DNA from: Dromaius novaehollandiae
Lineage: Eukaryota; Chordata; Aves; Casuariiformes; Dromaiidae
Assembly (NCBI RefSeq): GCF_036370855.1
Contig: NC_088106.1
Span: forward strand, 34,920,501-34,984,500
Length of the DNA: 64,000 bases
Reading direction: 5' to 3'
Shown here: in pieces, positions 1 through 13,700 of the stretch
Layout: each line of letters begins with the position of its first letter
How positions within the stretch are numbered: the stretch's first letter is position 1
Notes under the pieces: model-generated
What the model was told of the DNA's origin: nothing
Databases searched by the model: none
What the model saw: only the letters and a program-made list of their open reading frames with translations
Made by a program: the position numbers and the translations under genes

Positions 1-3000
1 CTGTGACCTCACAAGCACAGTCAGCAGCCAGGGGCCTGCTGCTGGCCTATGAGTCTCTAGGTACAGAGACAAATGTGACCTCAAAAGGCAGCCAGCAGAC
101 AGAGGCCTGCCACGGGCCTATCAGGCAATAGGACTGCTGTGACCTGACAAGCACAGCCAGCAGCTATGGGCCTGCCACTGGCCTATAGGAAAAGGAGGCT
201 GCTGTGACCTCACAAGCACAGGCAGCAGCCATTAGCCTCCCACTGCCTGATGAGGCGCTGACGCTGCTGTCAGCTCAGAAGCACAGTAAACAGTCAGGGG
301 CCTGCCACTGCCCTCAAGGGCATGGAGGTTGCTGTGACCTCAGAAGCCCAGCCAGCAGCTATGGGCCTGCCACTGCCCTATAGGGCACTGAGGCTTCTCT
401 GACCTCACAAGCCCACGCAGCAGTCATTGGCCTTCCACTGGCCTATCAGGCACTGAGGCTTCTGTAACCACACAAGCCCACCCAGCAGCTATGGGCCTGC
501 CACTGGCCTGTGAAGCAATGAGGCTTCTGTAACCTCACAAGCACAGCCAGCAGCCAGGGGCCTGCCACTGGCCTGTGAAGCACTGAGGCTGCTGTGACCT
601 CACGAGCCCAGGCAGCAGCTATGGGACTCCCACTGCCCGATGAGGCACTGAGGCTGAGGTGACCTCACAAGCACAGCCAGCAGCCAGGGGCCTGCCACTG
701 GCCTGTGAAGCACTGAGGCTGCTGTGACCTCATGAGCACAGGCAGCAGCTATGGGCCTGCCACTGGCCTATGAGGCACTGAGGCTGCTGTGACCTCACAA
801 GCACAGGCAGCAGCTACGGGCCTCCCACTGCCCGATGAGGCGCTGACGCTGCTGTCAGCTCAGAAGCACAGTAAACAGTCAGGGGCCTGCCACTGCCCTC
901 AAGGGCATGGAGGCTGCTGTGACCTCAGAAGCCCAGCCAGCAGCTATGGGCCTGCCACTGCCCTATAGGGCACTGAGGCTTCTCTGACCTCACAAGCCCA
1001 CGCAGCAGTCATTTGCCTTCCACTGGCATATCAGGCACTGAGGCTTCTGTAACCTCACAAGCACAGTCAGCAGCCAGGGGCCTGCTGCTGGCCTATGAGT
1101 CTCTAGGTACAGAGACAAATGTGACCTCAAAAGGCAGCCAGCAGACAGAGGCCTGCCACGGGCCTATCAGGCAATAGGACTGCTGTGACCTGACAAGCAC
1201 AGCCAGCAGCTATGGGCCTGCCACTGGCCTATAGGAAAAGGAGGCTGCTGTGATCTCACAAGCACAGGCAGCAGCCATTAGCCTCCCACTGCCCGATGAG
1301 GCGCTGACGCTGCTGTCAGCTCAGAAGCACAGTAAACAGTCAGGGGCCTGCCACTGCCGTAAAGGGCATGGAGGCTGCTGTGACCTCACAAGCACAGCCA
1401 GCAGCTATGGGCCTGCCACTGCCCTATAGGGCACTGAGGCTTCTCTGACCTCACAAGCCCACCCAGCAGTCATTGGCCTTCCACTGGCCTATCAGGCACT
1501 GAGGCTTCTGTAACCTCACAAGCACAGCCAGCAGCTATGGGCCTGCCACTGGCCTGTGAAGCAATGAGGCTGCTGTGACCTCACGAGCCCAGGCAGCAGC
1601 TATGGGCCTGCCACTGGCCTATGAGGCACGGAGGCTGCTGTGACCTCAAAAGCACACCAAGCAGCCATTGGCCTCCCACGGGCCTATCAGGCACTGAGGC
1701 TGCTGTGACCTCACAAGCACAGCGAGGAGCCAGAGGCCTGCCTTTGCCCTATAAGGTACAGAGACAAATGTGACCTCAAAAGGCAGCCAGCAGACAGAGG
1801 CCTGCCACGGGCCTATCAGGAGATAGGACTGCTGTGAGCTTACAAGAACAAACAGCAGCTACGGGCCTCCGCTGGCCTATGAGGCACTGAGGTTGCTGTG
1901 ACCTCAAAAGCACACCAAGCAGCCATTAGCCTCCCACGGGCCTATGAGGCACTGAGGCTTCTGTAACCTCACAAGCACAGCCAGCAGCCAGGGGCCTGCC
2001 ACTGGCCTGTGAAGCACTGAGGCTGCTGTGACCTCACGAGCCCAGGCAGCAGCTATGGGCCTGCCACTGGCCTAAGAGGCACGGAGGCTGAGGTGACCTC
2101 ACAAGCACAGCCAGCAGCAAGGGGCCTGCCACTGGCCTGTGAAGCACTGAGGCTGCTGTGACCTCATGAGCACAGGCAGCAGCTATGGGCCTGCCACTGG
2201 CCTATGAGGCACTGAGGCTGAGGTGACCTCACAAGCACAGCAAGGAGCCAGAGGCCTGCCATTGCCCTATAAGGTACAGAGACAAATGTGACCTCAAAAG
2301 GCAGCCAGCAGACAGAGGCCTGCCACGGGCCTATCAGGAAATAGGACTGCTGTGACCTTACAAGAACAAACAGCAGCTACGGGCCTCCACTGGCCTATGA
2401 GGCACGGAGGCTGCTGTGACCTCAAAAGCACACCCAGCAGCCATTGGCATCCCAAGTGGCTATCAGGCACTGAGGCTTCTGTAACCTCACAAGCACAGCC
2501 AGCAGCAAGGGGCCTGCCACTGGCCTGTGAAGCACTGAGGCTGCTGTGACCTCACAAGCACAGTCAGCAGCCAGGGGCCTGCTGCTGGCCTATGAGTCTC
2601 TAGGTACAGAGACAAATGTGACCTCAAAAGGCAGCCAGCAGACAGAGGCCTGCCACGGGCCTATCAGGCAATAGGACTGCTGTGACCTGACAAGCACAGC
2701 CAGCAGCTATGGGCCTGCCACTGGCCTATAGGAAAAGGAGGCTGCTGTGATCTCACAAGCACAGGCAGCAGCCATTAGCCTCCCACTGCCCGATGAGGCG
2801 CTGACGCTGCTGTCAGCTCAGAAGCCCAGTAAACAGTCAGGGGCCTGCCACTGCCGTAAAGGGCATGGAGGCTGCTGTGACCTCACAAGCACAGCCAGCA
2901 GCTATGGGCCTGCCACTGCCCTATAGGGCACTGAGGCTTCTCTGACCTCACAAGCCCACCCAGCAGTCATTGGCCTTCCACTGGCCTATCAGGCACTGAG

Positions 3001-6000
3001 GCTTCTGTAACCTCACAAGCACAGCCAGCAGCTATGGGCCTGCCACTGGCCTGTGAAGCAATGAGGCTGCTGTGACCTCACGAGCCCAGGCAGCAGCTAC
3101 GGGCCTGCCACTGGCCTATGAGGCACGGAGGCTGCTGTGACCTCAAAAGCACACCAAGCAGCCATTGGCCTCCCACGGGCCTATCAGGCACTGAGGCTGC
3201 TGTGACCTCACAAGCACAGCGAGGAGCCAGAGTCCTGCCTTTGCCCTATAAGGTACAGAGACTAATGTGACCTCAAAAGGCAGCCAGCAGACAGAGGCCT
3301 GCCACGGGCCTATCAGGAGATAGGACTGCTGTGAGCTTACAAGAACAAACAGCAGCTACGGGCCTCCGCTGGCCTATGAGGCACTGAGGTTGCTGTGACC
3401 TCAAAAGCACACCAAGCAGCCATTAGCCTCCCACGGGCCTATGAGGCACTGAGGCTTCTGTAACCTCACAAGCACAGCCAGCAGCCAGGGGCCTGCCACT
3501 GGCCTGTGAAGCACTGAGGCTGCTGTGACCTCACGAGCCCAGGCAGCAGCTATGGGACTCCCACTGGCCTATGAGGCACTGAGGCTGAGGTGACCTCACA
3601 AGCACAGCCAGCAGCAAGGGGCCTGCCACTGGCCTGTGAAGCACTGAGGCTGCTGTGACCTCATGAGCACAGGCAGCAGCTATGGGCCTGCCACTGGCCT
3701 ATGAGGCACTGAGGCTGCTGTGACCTCACAAGCACAGGCAGCAGCTACGGGCCTCCCACTGCCCGATGAGGCGCTGACGCTGCTGTCAGCTCAGAAGCAC
3801 AGTAAACAGTCAGGGGCCTGCCACTGCCCTCAAGGGCATGGAGGCTGCTGTGACCTCAGAAGCCCAGCCAGCAGCTATGGGCCTGCCACTGCCCTGTAGG
3901 GCACTGAGGCTTCTCTGACCTCACAAGCCCATGCAGCAGTCATTTGCCTTCCACTGGCATATCAGGCACTGAGGCTTCTGTAACCTCACAAGCACAGCCA
4001 GCAGCCAGGGGCCTGCCACTGGCCTGTGAAGCACTGAGGCTGCTGTGACCTCACGAGCCCAGGCAGCAGCTATGGGACTCCCACTGCCCGATGAGGCACT
4101 GAGGCTGAGGTGACCTCACAAGCACAGCCAGCAGCAAGGGGCCTGCCACTGGCCTGTGAAGCACTGAGGCTGCTGTGACCTCATGAGCACAGGCAGCAGC
4201 TATGGGCCTGCCACTGGCCTATGAGGCACTGAGGCTGCTGTGACCTCACAAGCACAGGCAGCAGCTACGGGCCTCCCACTGCCTGATGAGGCGCTGACGC
4301 TGCTGTCAGCTCAGAAGCACAGTAAACAGTCAGGGGCCTGCCACTGCCCTCAAGGGCATGGAGGCTGCTGTGACCTCAGAAGCCCAGCCAGCAGCTATGG
4401 GCCTGCCACTGCCCTATAGGGCACTGAGGCTTCTCTGACCTCACAAGCCCACGCAGCAGTCATTTGGCTTCCACTGGCATATCAGGCACTGATGCTTCTG
4501 TAACCTCACAAGCACAGCCAGCAGCCAGGGGCCTGCCACAGGCCTGTGAAGCACTGAGGCTGCTGTGACCTCACGAGCACAGGCAGCAGCTATGGGCCTC
4601 CCACTGGCCTATGAGGCACTGAGGCTGCTGTGACCTCACAAGCACAGCGAGGAGCCAGAGGCCTGCCATTGCCCTATAAGGTACAGAGACTAATGTGACC
4701 TCAAAAGGCAGCCAGCAGACAGAGGCCTGCCACGGGCCTATCAGGAAATAGGACTGCTGTGACCTTACAAGAACAAACAGCAGCTACGGGCCTCCACTGG
4801 CCTATGAGGCACGGAGGCTGCTGTGACCTCAAAAGCACACCAAGCAGCCATTGGCCTCCCACGGGCCTATGAGGCACTGAGGCTTCTGTAACCTCACAAG
4901 CACAGCCAGCAGCCAGGGGCCTGCCACTGGCCTGTGAAGCACTGAGGCTGCTGTGACCTCACGAGCCCAGGCAGCAGCTATGGGCCTGCCACTGGCCTAT
5001 GAGGCACGGAGGCTGCTTTGACCTCCAAAGCACACCAAGCAGCCATTGGCCTCCCACGGGCCTATCAGGAACTGAGGCTGCTGTTACCTCACAAGCACAG
5101 CGAGGAGCCAGGGGCCTGCCACTGGCCTATGAGGCACTGAGGCTGCTGTGACCTCACAAGCACAGGCAGCAGCTACGGGCCTCCCACTGCCCGATGAGGC
5201 GCTGACGCTGCTGTCAGCTCAGAAGCACAGTAAACAGTCAGGGGCCTGCCACTGCCCTCAAGGGCATGGAGGCTGCTGTGACCTCAGAAGCCCAGCCAGC
5301 AGCTATGGGCCTGCCACTGCCCTGTAGGGCACTGAGGCTTCTCTGACCTCACAAGCCCATGCAGCAGTCATTTGCCTTCCACTGGCATATCAGGCACTGA
5401 GGCTTCTGTAACCTCACAAGCACAGCCAGCAGCCAGGGGCCTGCCACTGGCCTGTGAAGCACTGAGGCTGCTGTGACCTCACGAGCACAGGCAGCAGCTA
5501 TGGGCCTGCCACTGGCCTATGAGGCACTGAGGCTGAGGTGACCTCACAAGCACAGCAAGGAGCCAGAGGCCTGCCATTGCCCTATAAGGTACAGAGACAA
5601 ATGTGACCTCAAAAGGCAGCCAGCAGACAGAGGCCTGCCACGGGCCTATCAGGAAATAGGACTGCTGTGACCTTACAAGAACAAACAGCAGCTACGGGCC
5701 TCCACTGGCCTATGAGGCACGGAGGCTGCTGTGACCTCAAAAGCACACCCAGCAGCCATTGGCATCCAAAGTGGCTATCAGGCACTGAGGCTTCTGTAAC
5801 CTCACAAGCACAGCCAGCAGCAAGGGGCCTGCCACTGGCCTGTGAAGCACTGAGGCTGCTGTGACCTCACAAGCACAGTCAGCAGCCAGGGGCCTGCTGC
5901 TGGCCTATGAGTCTCTAGGTACAGAGACAAATGTGACCTCAAAAGGCAGCCAGCAGACAGAGGCCTGCCACGGGCCTATCAGGCAATAGGACTGCTGTGA

Positions 6001-9000
6001 CCTGACAAGCACAGCCAGCAGCTATGGGCCTGCCACTGGCCTATAGGAAAAGGAGGCTGCTGTGACCTCACAAGCACAGGCAGCAGCCATTAGCCTCCCA
6101 CTGCCTGATGAGGCGCTGACGCTGCTGTCAGCTCAGAAGCACAGTAAACAGTCAGGGGCCTGCCACTGCCCTCAAGGGCATGGAGGTTGCTGTGACCTCA
6201 GAAGCCCAGCCAGCAGCTATGGGCCTGCCACTGCCCTATAGGGCACTGAGGCTTCTCTGACCTCACAAGCCCACGCAGCAGTCATTGGCCTTCCACTGGC
6301 CTATCAGGCACTGAGGCTTCTGTAACCACACAAGCACAGCCAGCAGCTATGGGCCTGCCACTGGCCTGTGAAGCAATGAGGCTTCTGTAACCTCACAAGC
6401 ACAGCCAGCAGCCAGGGGCCTGCCACTGGCCTGTGAAGCACTGAGGCTGCTGTGACCTCACGAGCCCAGGCAGCAGCTATGGGACTCCCACTGCCCGATG
6501 AGGCACTGAGGCTGAGGTGACCTCACAAGCACAGCCAGCAGCCAGGGGCCTGCCACTGGCCTGTGAAGCACTGAGGCTGCTGTGACCTCATGAGCACAGG
6601 CAGCAGCTATGGGCCTGCCACTGGCCTATGAGGCACTGAGGCTGCTGTGACCTCACAAGCACAGGCAGCAGCTACGGGCCTCCCACTGCCCGATGAGGCG
6701 CTGACGCTGCTGTCAGCTCAGAAGCACAGTAAACAGTCAGGGGCCTGCCACTGCCCTCAAGGGCATGGAGGCTGCTGTGACCTCAGAAGCCCAGCCAGCA
6801 GCTATGGGCCTGCCACTGCCCTATAGGGCACTGAGGCTTCTCTGACCTCACAAGCCCACGCAGCAGTCATTTGCCTTCCACTGGCATATCAGGCACTGAG
6901 GCTTCTGTAACCTCACAAGCACAGTCAGCAGCCAGGGGCCTGCTGCTGGCCTATGAGTCTCTAGGTACAGAGACAAATGTGACCTCAAAAGGCAGCCAGC
7001 AGACAGAGGCCTGCCACGGGCCTATCAGGCAATAGGACTGCTGTGACCTGACAAGCACAGCCAGCAGCTATGGGCCTGCCACTGGCCTATAGGAAAAGGA
7101 GGCTGCTGTGACCTCACAAGCACAGGCAGCAGCCATTAGCCTCCCACTGCCTGATGAGGCGCTGACGCTGCTGTCAGCTCAGAAGCACAGTAAACAGTCA
7201 GGGGCCTGCCACTGCCCTCAAGGGCATGGAGGTTGCTGTGACCTCAGAAGCCCAGCCAGCAGCTATGGGCCTGCCACTGCCCTATAGGGCACTGAGGCTT
7301 CTCTGACCTCACAAGCCCACGCAGCAGTCATTGGCCTTCCACTGGCCTATCAGGCACTGAGGCTTCTGTAACCACACAAGCACAGCCAGCAGCTATGGGC
7401 CTGCCACTGGCCTGTGAAGCAATGAGGCTGCTGTGACCTCACGAGCCCAGGCAGCAGCTACGGGCCTGCCGCTGGCCTATGAGGCACGGAGGCTGCTGTG
7501 ACCTCAAAAGCACACCAAGCAGCCATTGGCCTCCCACGGGCCTATCAGGCACTGAGGCTGCTGTGACCTCACAAGTACAGCGAGGAGCCAGAGGCCTGCC
7601 TTTGCCCTATAAGGTACAGAGACAAATGTGACCTCAAAAGGCAGCCAGCAGACAGAGGCCTGCCACGGGCCTATCAGGAGAAAGGACTGCTGTGAGCTTA
7701 CAAGAACAAACAGCAGCTACGGGCCTCCGCTGGCCTATGAGGCACTGAGGTTGCTGTGACCTCAAAAGCACACCAAGCAGCCATTAGCCTCCCACGGGCC
7801 TATGAGGCACTGAGGCTTCTGTAACCTCACAAGCACAGCCAGCAGCCAGGGGCCTGCCACTGGCCTGTGAAGCACTGAGGCTGCTGTGACCTCACGAGCC
7901 CAGGCAGCAGCTATGGGACTCCCACCGCCCGATGAGGCACTGAGGCTGAGGTGACCTCACAAGCACAGCCAGCAGCAAGGGGCCTGCCACTGGCCTGTGA
8001 AGCACGGAGGCTGCTGTGACCTCAAAAGCACACCAAGCAGCCATTGGCCTCCCACGGGCCTATGAGGCACTGAGGCTTCTGTAACCTCACAAGCACAGCC
8101 AGCAGGAAGGGGCCTGCCACTGGCCTGTGAAGCACTGAGGCTGCTGTGACCTCACGAGCCCAGGCAGCAGCTATGGGCCTGCCACTGGCCTAAGAGGCAC
8201 GGAGGCTGCTGTGACCTCAAAAGCACACCAAGCAGCCATTGGCCTCCCACGGGCCTATCAGGCACTGAGGCTGCTGTTACCTCACAAGCACAGCGAGGAG
8301 CCAGGAGCCTGCCACTGGCCTATGAGGCACTGAGGCTGCTGTGACCTCACAAGCACAGGCAGCAGCTATGGGCCTCCCACTGCCCGATGAGGCGCTGACG
8401 CTGCTGTCAGCTCAGAAGCACAGTAAACAGTCAGGGGCCTGCCACTGCCCTCAAGGGCATGGAGGCTGCTGTGACCTCAGAAGCCCAGCCAGCAGCTATG
8501 GGCCTGCCACTGCCCTATAGGGCACTGAGGCTTCTCTGACCTCACAAGCCCACCCAGCAGTCATTGGCCTCGAACTGGCATATCAGGCACTGAGGCTTCT
8601 GTAACCTCACAAGCACAGCCAGCAGCCAGGGGCCTGCCACTGGCCTGTGAAGCACTGAGGCTGCTGTGACCTCACGAGCACAGGCAGCAGCTATGGGCCT
8701 GCCACTGGCCTATGAGGCACTGAGGCTGCTGTGACCTCACAAGCACAGCGAGGAGCCAGAGGCCTGCCATTGCCCTATAAGGTACAGAGACTAATGTGAC
8801 CTCAAAAGGCAGCCAGCAGACAGAGGCCTGCCACAGGCCTATCAGGAAATAGGACTGCTCTGACCTTACAAGAACAAACAGCAGCTACGGGCCTCCACTG
8901 GCCTATGAGGCACGGAGGCTGCTGTGACCTCAAAAGCACACCAAGCAGCCATTGGCCTCCCACAGGCCTATCAGGCACTGAGGCTTCTGTAACCTCACAA

Positions 9001-10097
9001 GCACAGCCAGCAGCAAGGGGCCTGCCACTGGCCTGTGAAGCACTGAGGCTGCTGTGACCTCACAAGCACAGTCAGCAGCCAGGGGCCTGCTGCTGGCCTA
9101 TCAGGCTGTAAGAGTGTTATGACCTCACAAGCACAGCCAGCAGCTATGGGCCTGCCACTGGCCTATCAGGCAACAGGACTGCTGTGACCTCACAAGCACA
9201 GCCAGCGGCCAGCAGCCAGGGCATCCCACTGGCCTATGACGCACTGAGGCTGCTGTCACCTCACAAAAACAGCCAGCACCTAGAGGCCTGCCACTGGCCT
9301 ATCAGAAACTCATACTGCTGTGACCTCACAAGCACAGCCAGCAGCCAGGGGCCTGCCACTGACCTATCAGGCAATAGGACTACTCTGACCTCACAGGCAC
9401 AGCCAGCAGCTATGGGCCTGCCACTGACCTCTCAGGCAATAGGACTGCTGTGACCTCACAAGCACAGCCAGCAGCCAAGGTTCTGCCACTGCCCTATGAG
9501 GTATAGAGACAAATATGACCTGAAAACGCGGCCAGCAGCCAGGGGCCTGCCACTGCCCTATAAGACACTGAGGCTGCTGTGACCTCACAAGCACAGCGAG
9601 CAGATAGGGGCCTGCCACTGGCCTATAGGGGACGGAGGCTGATTTCACCTCACAAACACAGCCAGCAGCCATTGGCCTTCCACTGCCCGATGAGGTGCTG
9701 ACACTGCTCTGACCTCACAACCACAGCACACTGTCACGGGGCGGCCACTGCCCTATAAGACACAGAGGCTGCTGTGACCTCACAAGCACAGCGAGGAGCC
9801 AGAGGCCTGCCATTGCCCTATAAGGTACAGTGACAAATGTGACCTCAAAAGGCAGCCAGCAGACAGGGGCCTTCCACGGGCCTATCAGGAAATAGGACTG
9901 CTGTGACCTGACAAGCACAGCCAGCAGCTATGGGCCTTCCACTGGCCTATCAGGCACTGAGGCTGCTCGGACCTCACAAGCACAGCCAGTAGCTATGGGC
10001 TTGCCACTGCCCTATGAGGTATAGAGACAAATGTGACCTGAAAACGCGGCCAGCAGCCAGGGGCCTGCCACTGCCCTATAAGACACTGAGGCTGCTG

Positions 10098-10105
10098 TGA
10101 CGTCA
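10098..10105. promoter_or_regulatory. Perfect CRE palindrome TGACGTCA
   Basis: At this position one monomer carries TGACGTCA, the full cAMP-response-element palindrome, where other monomers have TGACCTCA. It is a sequence match only; occupancy is not known. Confidence 0.5.
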
Positions 10106-10396
10106 CAAGCAAAGCCAGCAGCTGTGGGACTTCCACTGGCCTATCAGGCTGTAGGAGTCTTGTGACCTGACAAGCACAGCCAGCAGCCAGGGGCCTGCCA
10201 CTGGCATGTGAAGCACTGAGGCTGCTATGACCTCATGAGCCCAGGCAGCAGCTATGGGGCCTGCCACTGGACTATGAGGCACTGAGGCTGCTGTGACCTC
10301 ACAAGCACAGCCAGCAGCTCTGGGGCTGCCATGGCGTATCAAGCACGGAGAAAGAAGGGAACACCCAAGCAGACCAGCAGCCATGGGCGTGGCAGT

Positions 10397-10431
10397 GCAT
10401 GCCCATGCATGCCATGCATGCAATGGCATGC
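10397..10431. repeat. GCATGC palindrome cluster
   Basis: A short run of overlapping self-complementary GCATGC and ATGCAT units lies in the degenerate tail of the 65-bp array, about 300 bp before the 31-bp array starts. It could fold back or bind dimeric proteins. No function can be read from the sequence. Confidence 0.7.
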
Positions 10432-10726
10432 AGGTCAAAGTGACATCGTAAGACACAACCAGCAACCATGGGCCTGCCACTGCCCTTTTTGGCATGGAGA
10501 CACAAGTATCCTCACAAGCCCAGTCAGGAGGCATGGCCCTGCCACTGCCCTATCAAGCACAGAGGCAGAAGCAACCTCACAAGCAGAGCGAGGACTGATG
10601 GGCCTGACTGGCCTACCAGGCCGTGAGGCAGAAGTGACATGACTATCTCATCCAGCAGTGGTGGGCCTGACAATATCATTTCAGGCAGAGGGTAAAGTGA
10701 TATCACAGAACGTTGAAGGACCATAA

Positions 10727-13700
10727 CAGAAAAAAAGGCACTTGGAGGCATGAACACTGGGAAAAAAAAGGGCACTAGGAGGCCATGCACTGCAAAAATA
10801 TGCCCATGGAGGACACTATACTGGAAAAAAAGGCACTTTGGGAGCCTGCATTGCAAAAATAGGCACTTGGAGGCTGCTAGACTGGAAAAAAAGGCACTTA
10901 GATGCCCCTTCACGGCAAAAAAAGGCACTCAGACAGCAGTGAACCTCAAACAAAGGCACTCGGAGGACCCTGCACCACAAAAAAAGGCACCCGGAGAACA
11001 GTGAATCACAAGAAAAGGCACTCGGAGGCCGCTACACCGCAAAAAAAGGCACTCGGAAGCCCCTACAGCACAAAAAAAGGCACTTGGAGGCTAGTTCACT
11101 GGAAAAAAAGTCACTCGGAGGACCATGCACCGCAAAAAAAGGCACTCGGTGGTCCCTACAGCACAAAAAAAAGGCACTCGGGGCCTGCTGCAATGTGAAA
11201 CAAGGCACTGGGAGGGCCCGGCACCACCAAAAAAGGCACTTGGAGGCTCCTGCACTGGAAAAAGAGGCACTTGCAGGCCTGTGCACCGGAAATAAAGGCA
11301 CTCGGCGTGCCCTGCACCACAAAAGAAGGCACTCGGAGGCCCCTACACTGCAAAAAAGGTCACTTGGGAGCCCTGCACCACAAAAAAAGGCACTCGGAGG
11401 CCAGTGCACTGAAAAACAGGGCGCTTGGAGTCCAGTGCACGGCAAAAAAAAATACACTCGGATGCCCCTACACCACAGAAAAAAGGCACTTGGCTGCCCC
11501 TACACTGGAAAAAAAGGCACTCGGAGGCCCGTACACCACAAAAAAAGGCACTCGGAGGTCCCTGAACCACAAGAAAAGGCATTCGGTGGCCCCTACAGCA
11601 CAATAAAAGGCACTCGGGGGCTGCTACTGTGTGAAACAAGGCACTGGGAGGGCCCAGCACCACCAAAAAAGGCACTTGGAGGCTCCTGCACTGGAAAAAG
11701 AGGCACTTGCAGGCCTGTACACCAGAAATAAAGGCACTCAGAGGCCCCTACAGCACAAGAAAAGGCACTCAGAGGGCCCAGCACCACCAAAAAAGGCACT
11801 CGGAGGCTCCTACACTGGAAAAAGAGGCACTTGCAGGCCTGTACATCGGAAATAAAGGCACTCGGCGTGCCCTGCACCACAAAAGAAAGCACTTGGAGGC
11901 CCCTACACCACCAAGAAAGGCACTCGGAAGCCCCTACATTGCAAAAAAAGGCACTTGGAGGCTACTACACTGCAAAAAAAGGCACTCGGAGGCCGCTACA
12001 ACTGCAAAAAAATGCACCCTGAGGCCCATGCACAGCAAAAAAAGGCTCTCGCAGATCTCTGCACCGCAAAAAAAGGCACTCGGTGGACCCTACAGCACAA
12101 TAAAAGGCACTCGGGGGCTGCTACAGTGTGAAACAAGGCACTCGGCGTGCTCTGCACCACAAAAGAAGGCACTCGGAGGCTGCTACACCAAAAAAAAAGG
12201 CACCCTGAAGCCCCTGCACTGCAAAAAAGGCACTCGGTGGCCCCTACACCACAAAAGAAGGCACTAGGAGGCTACTACACTGCAAAAAAAATGCACCCTG
12301 AGGCCCATGCACTGCAAAAAGAAGGCACTTGGTGGCCCCTGCACCGAAAAAAAAAGGCACTCGGAAGTCCCTACACTGCAAAAAAAGGCACTTGGAGGCT
12401 AGTACACTGCAAAAAAAATGCACCCTGAGGACCATGCACCGCAAAAAAAGGCACTCAGAGGCCTCTACACCACAGAAAAAAGGCACTTGGAGGCCCCTGC
12501 AATGCAAAAAAAGGCACTTGGAGGCTAGTACACTGCAAAAAAAAGGCACTCGGAGGACCATGCACTGGAAAAAAAAGGCATTCAGTGGCCGCTACATCAC
12601 AAAGAAAGGCACTCGGAGGCTGCTACAATGTGAAAAAAAAAGGCACTCGGAGGCTTCTGAACCACAAGAAAAGGCACTCGGTGGCCCCTACAGCACAATA
12701 AAAGGCACTCGGGGGCTGCTACAATGTGAAACAAGGCACTCGGAGGGCCCAGCACCACCAAAAAAAGGCACTTGGAGGCTACTACATTGCAAAAAAAGGC
12801 ACTTGGAGGCTACTACACCGCAAAAAAATGCACCGTGAGGCCCCTGCACCGCAAAAAAAAAGGCACTTGGAGGACCACACCACAAAAAAAGGCCCTCGGC
12901 TGCCCCTACACTGGAAAAAAAGGCACTCGGAGGCCCATACACCACAGAAAAAGGCACTCAGGGGCTGCTACAACGCGAAGAAAGGCACTCGGTGGCCCCT
13001 ACACTGGAAAGAAAGGCACTCGGAGGCTCCTGCACCACAAAAGAAGGCACATGGAGGCCGCTACACCACAGAGAAAGGCACTCGGAGGCTGCTACAATGC
13101 AAAAAAAGGCACTCGGAGGCCCCTACACTGGAAAAAAAGGTACTCGGGGGCCAGTGCACCACAAAAAAAGGCACTCGGTGGCCCTTGCACTGCAAAACAA
13201 GTCAATCACAGGCCCCTGCACAGCAAAAAAAAGGCACTCGGAGGCCTCTACACCACAAAAAAGAGGCACTTGGAGGACCACACCACAAAAAAAGGCACTG
13301 GGTGGCCCCTACACTGGAAAAAAAGTCACTTGGGGGCTGATACAATGTGAAACAAGGCACTCGGAGGGCCCTGCACAGCAAAAAAAGGCACTCGGAGGCC
13401 CCTGCACCACAAAAGAAGGCACTTGGAGGCCTGTAGACCACAAAAAAAGGCACCCTGAGGCCCCTGCACCACAAAAAAAGGCACTCGGAAGCCCCTACAC
13501 TGAAAAAAAGGCACTTGGAGGCTACTACACTGCAAAAATGTACCCTGAGGCCCCTGCACCGCAAAAAAAGGCACTCGGAGGGCCCCTGCACCGCAAAAAA
13601 AGGCATTTAGAGGCCTCCACACCACAAAAAAAGAGGCACTCGGAGGACCACACCACTAAAGAAGGCACTCAGCTGCCACTGCACCAGAAAGAAAGGCACT

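Larger units (their letters stand above)
1..10640. repeat. 65-bp minisatellite array (left block)
   Basis: About 160 tandem copies of a GC-rich monomer of about 65 bp. Most copies share TGACCTCACAAGCACAG, CAGCAG and GGCCTGCCACTGGCC blocks. The first 9.1 kb is highly regular. From about 9.1 to 10.64 kb the monomers diverge, and the last 300 bp are strongly degenerate. Marker variants recur at fixed offsets: the CAGTCAG variant lies near 18, 1064, 2561, 5876, 6922 and 9069, showing that multi-monomer blocks were copied as units. Small open frames such as 2352-2549 and 5667-5864 (the same 65 residues) are repeat by-products, not genes. No transposase or terminal repeats are seen. Confidence 0.95.

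Noticed and set aside
2352..5864. Two identical 65-codon frames (2352 and 5667)
   Set aside because: Identity comes from copying of a satellite block, not from a conserved gene.
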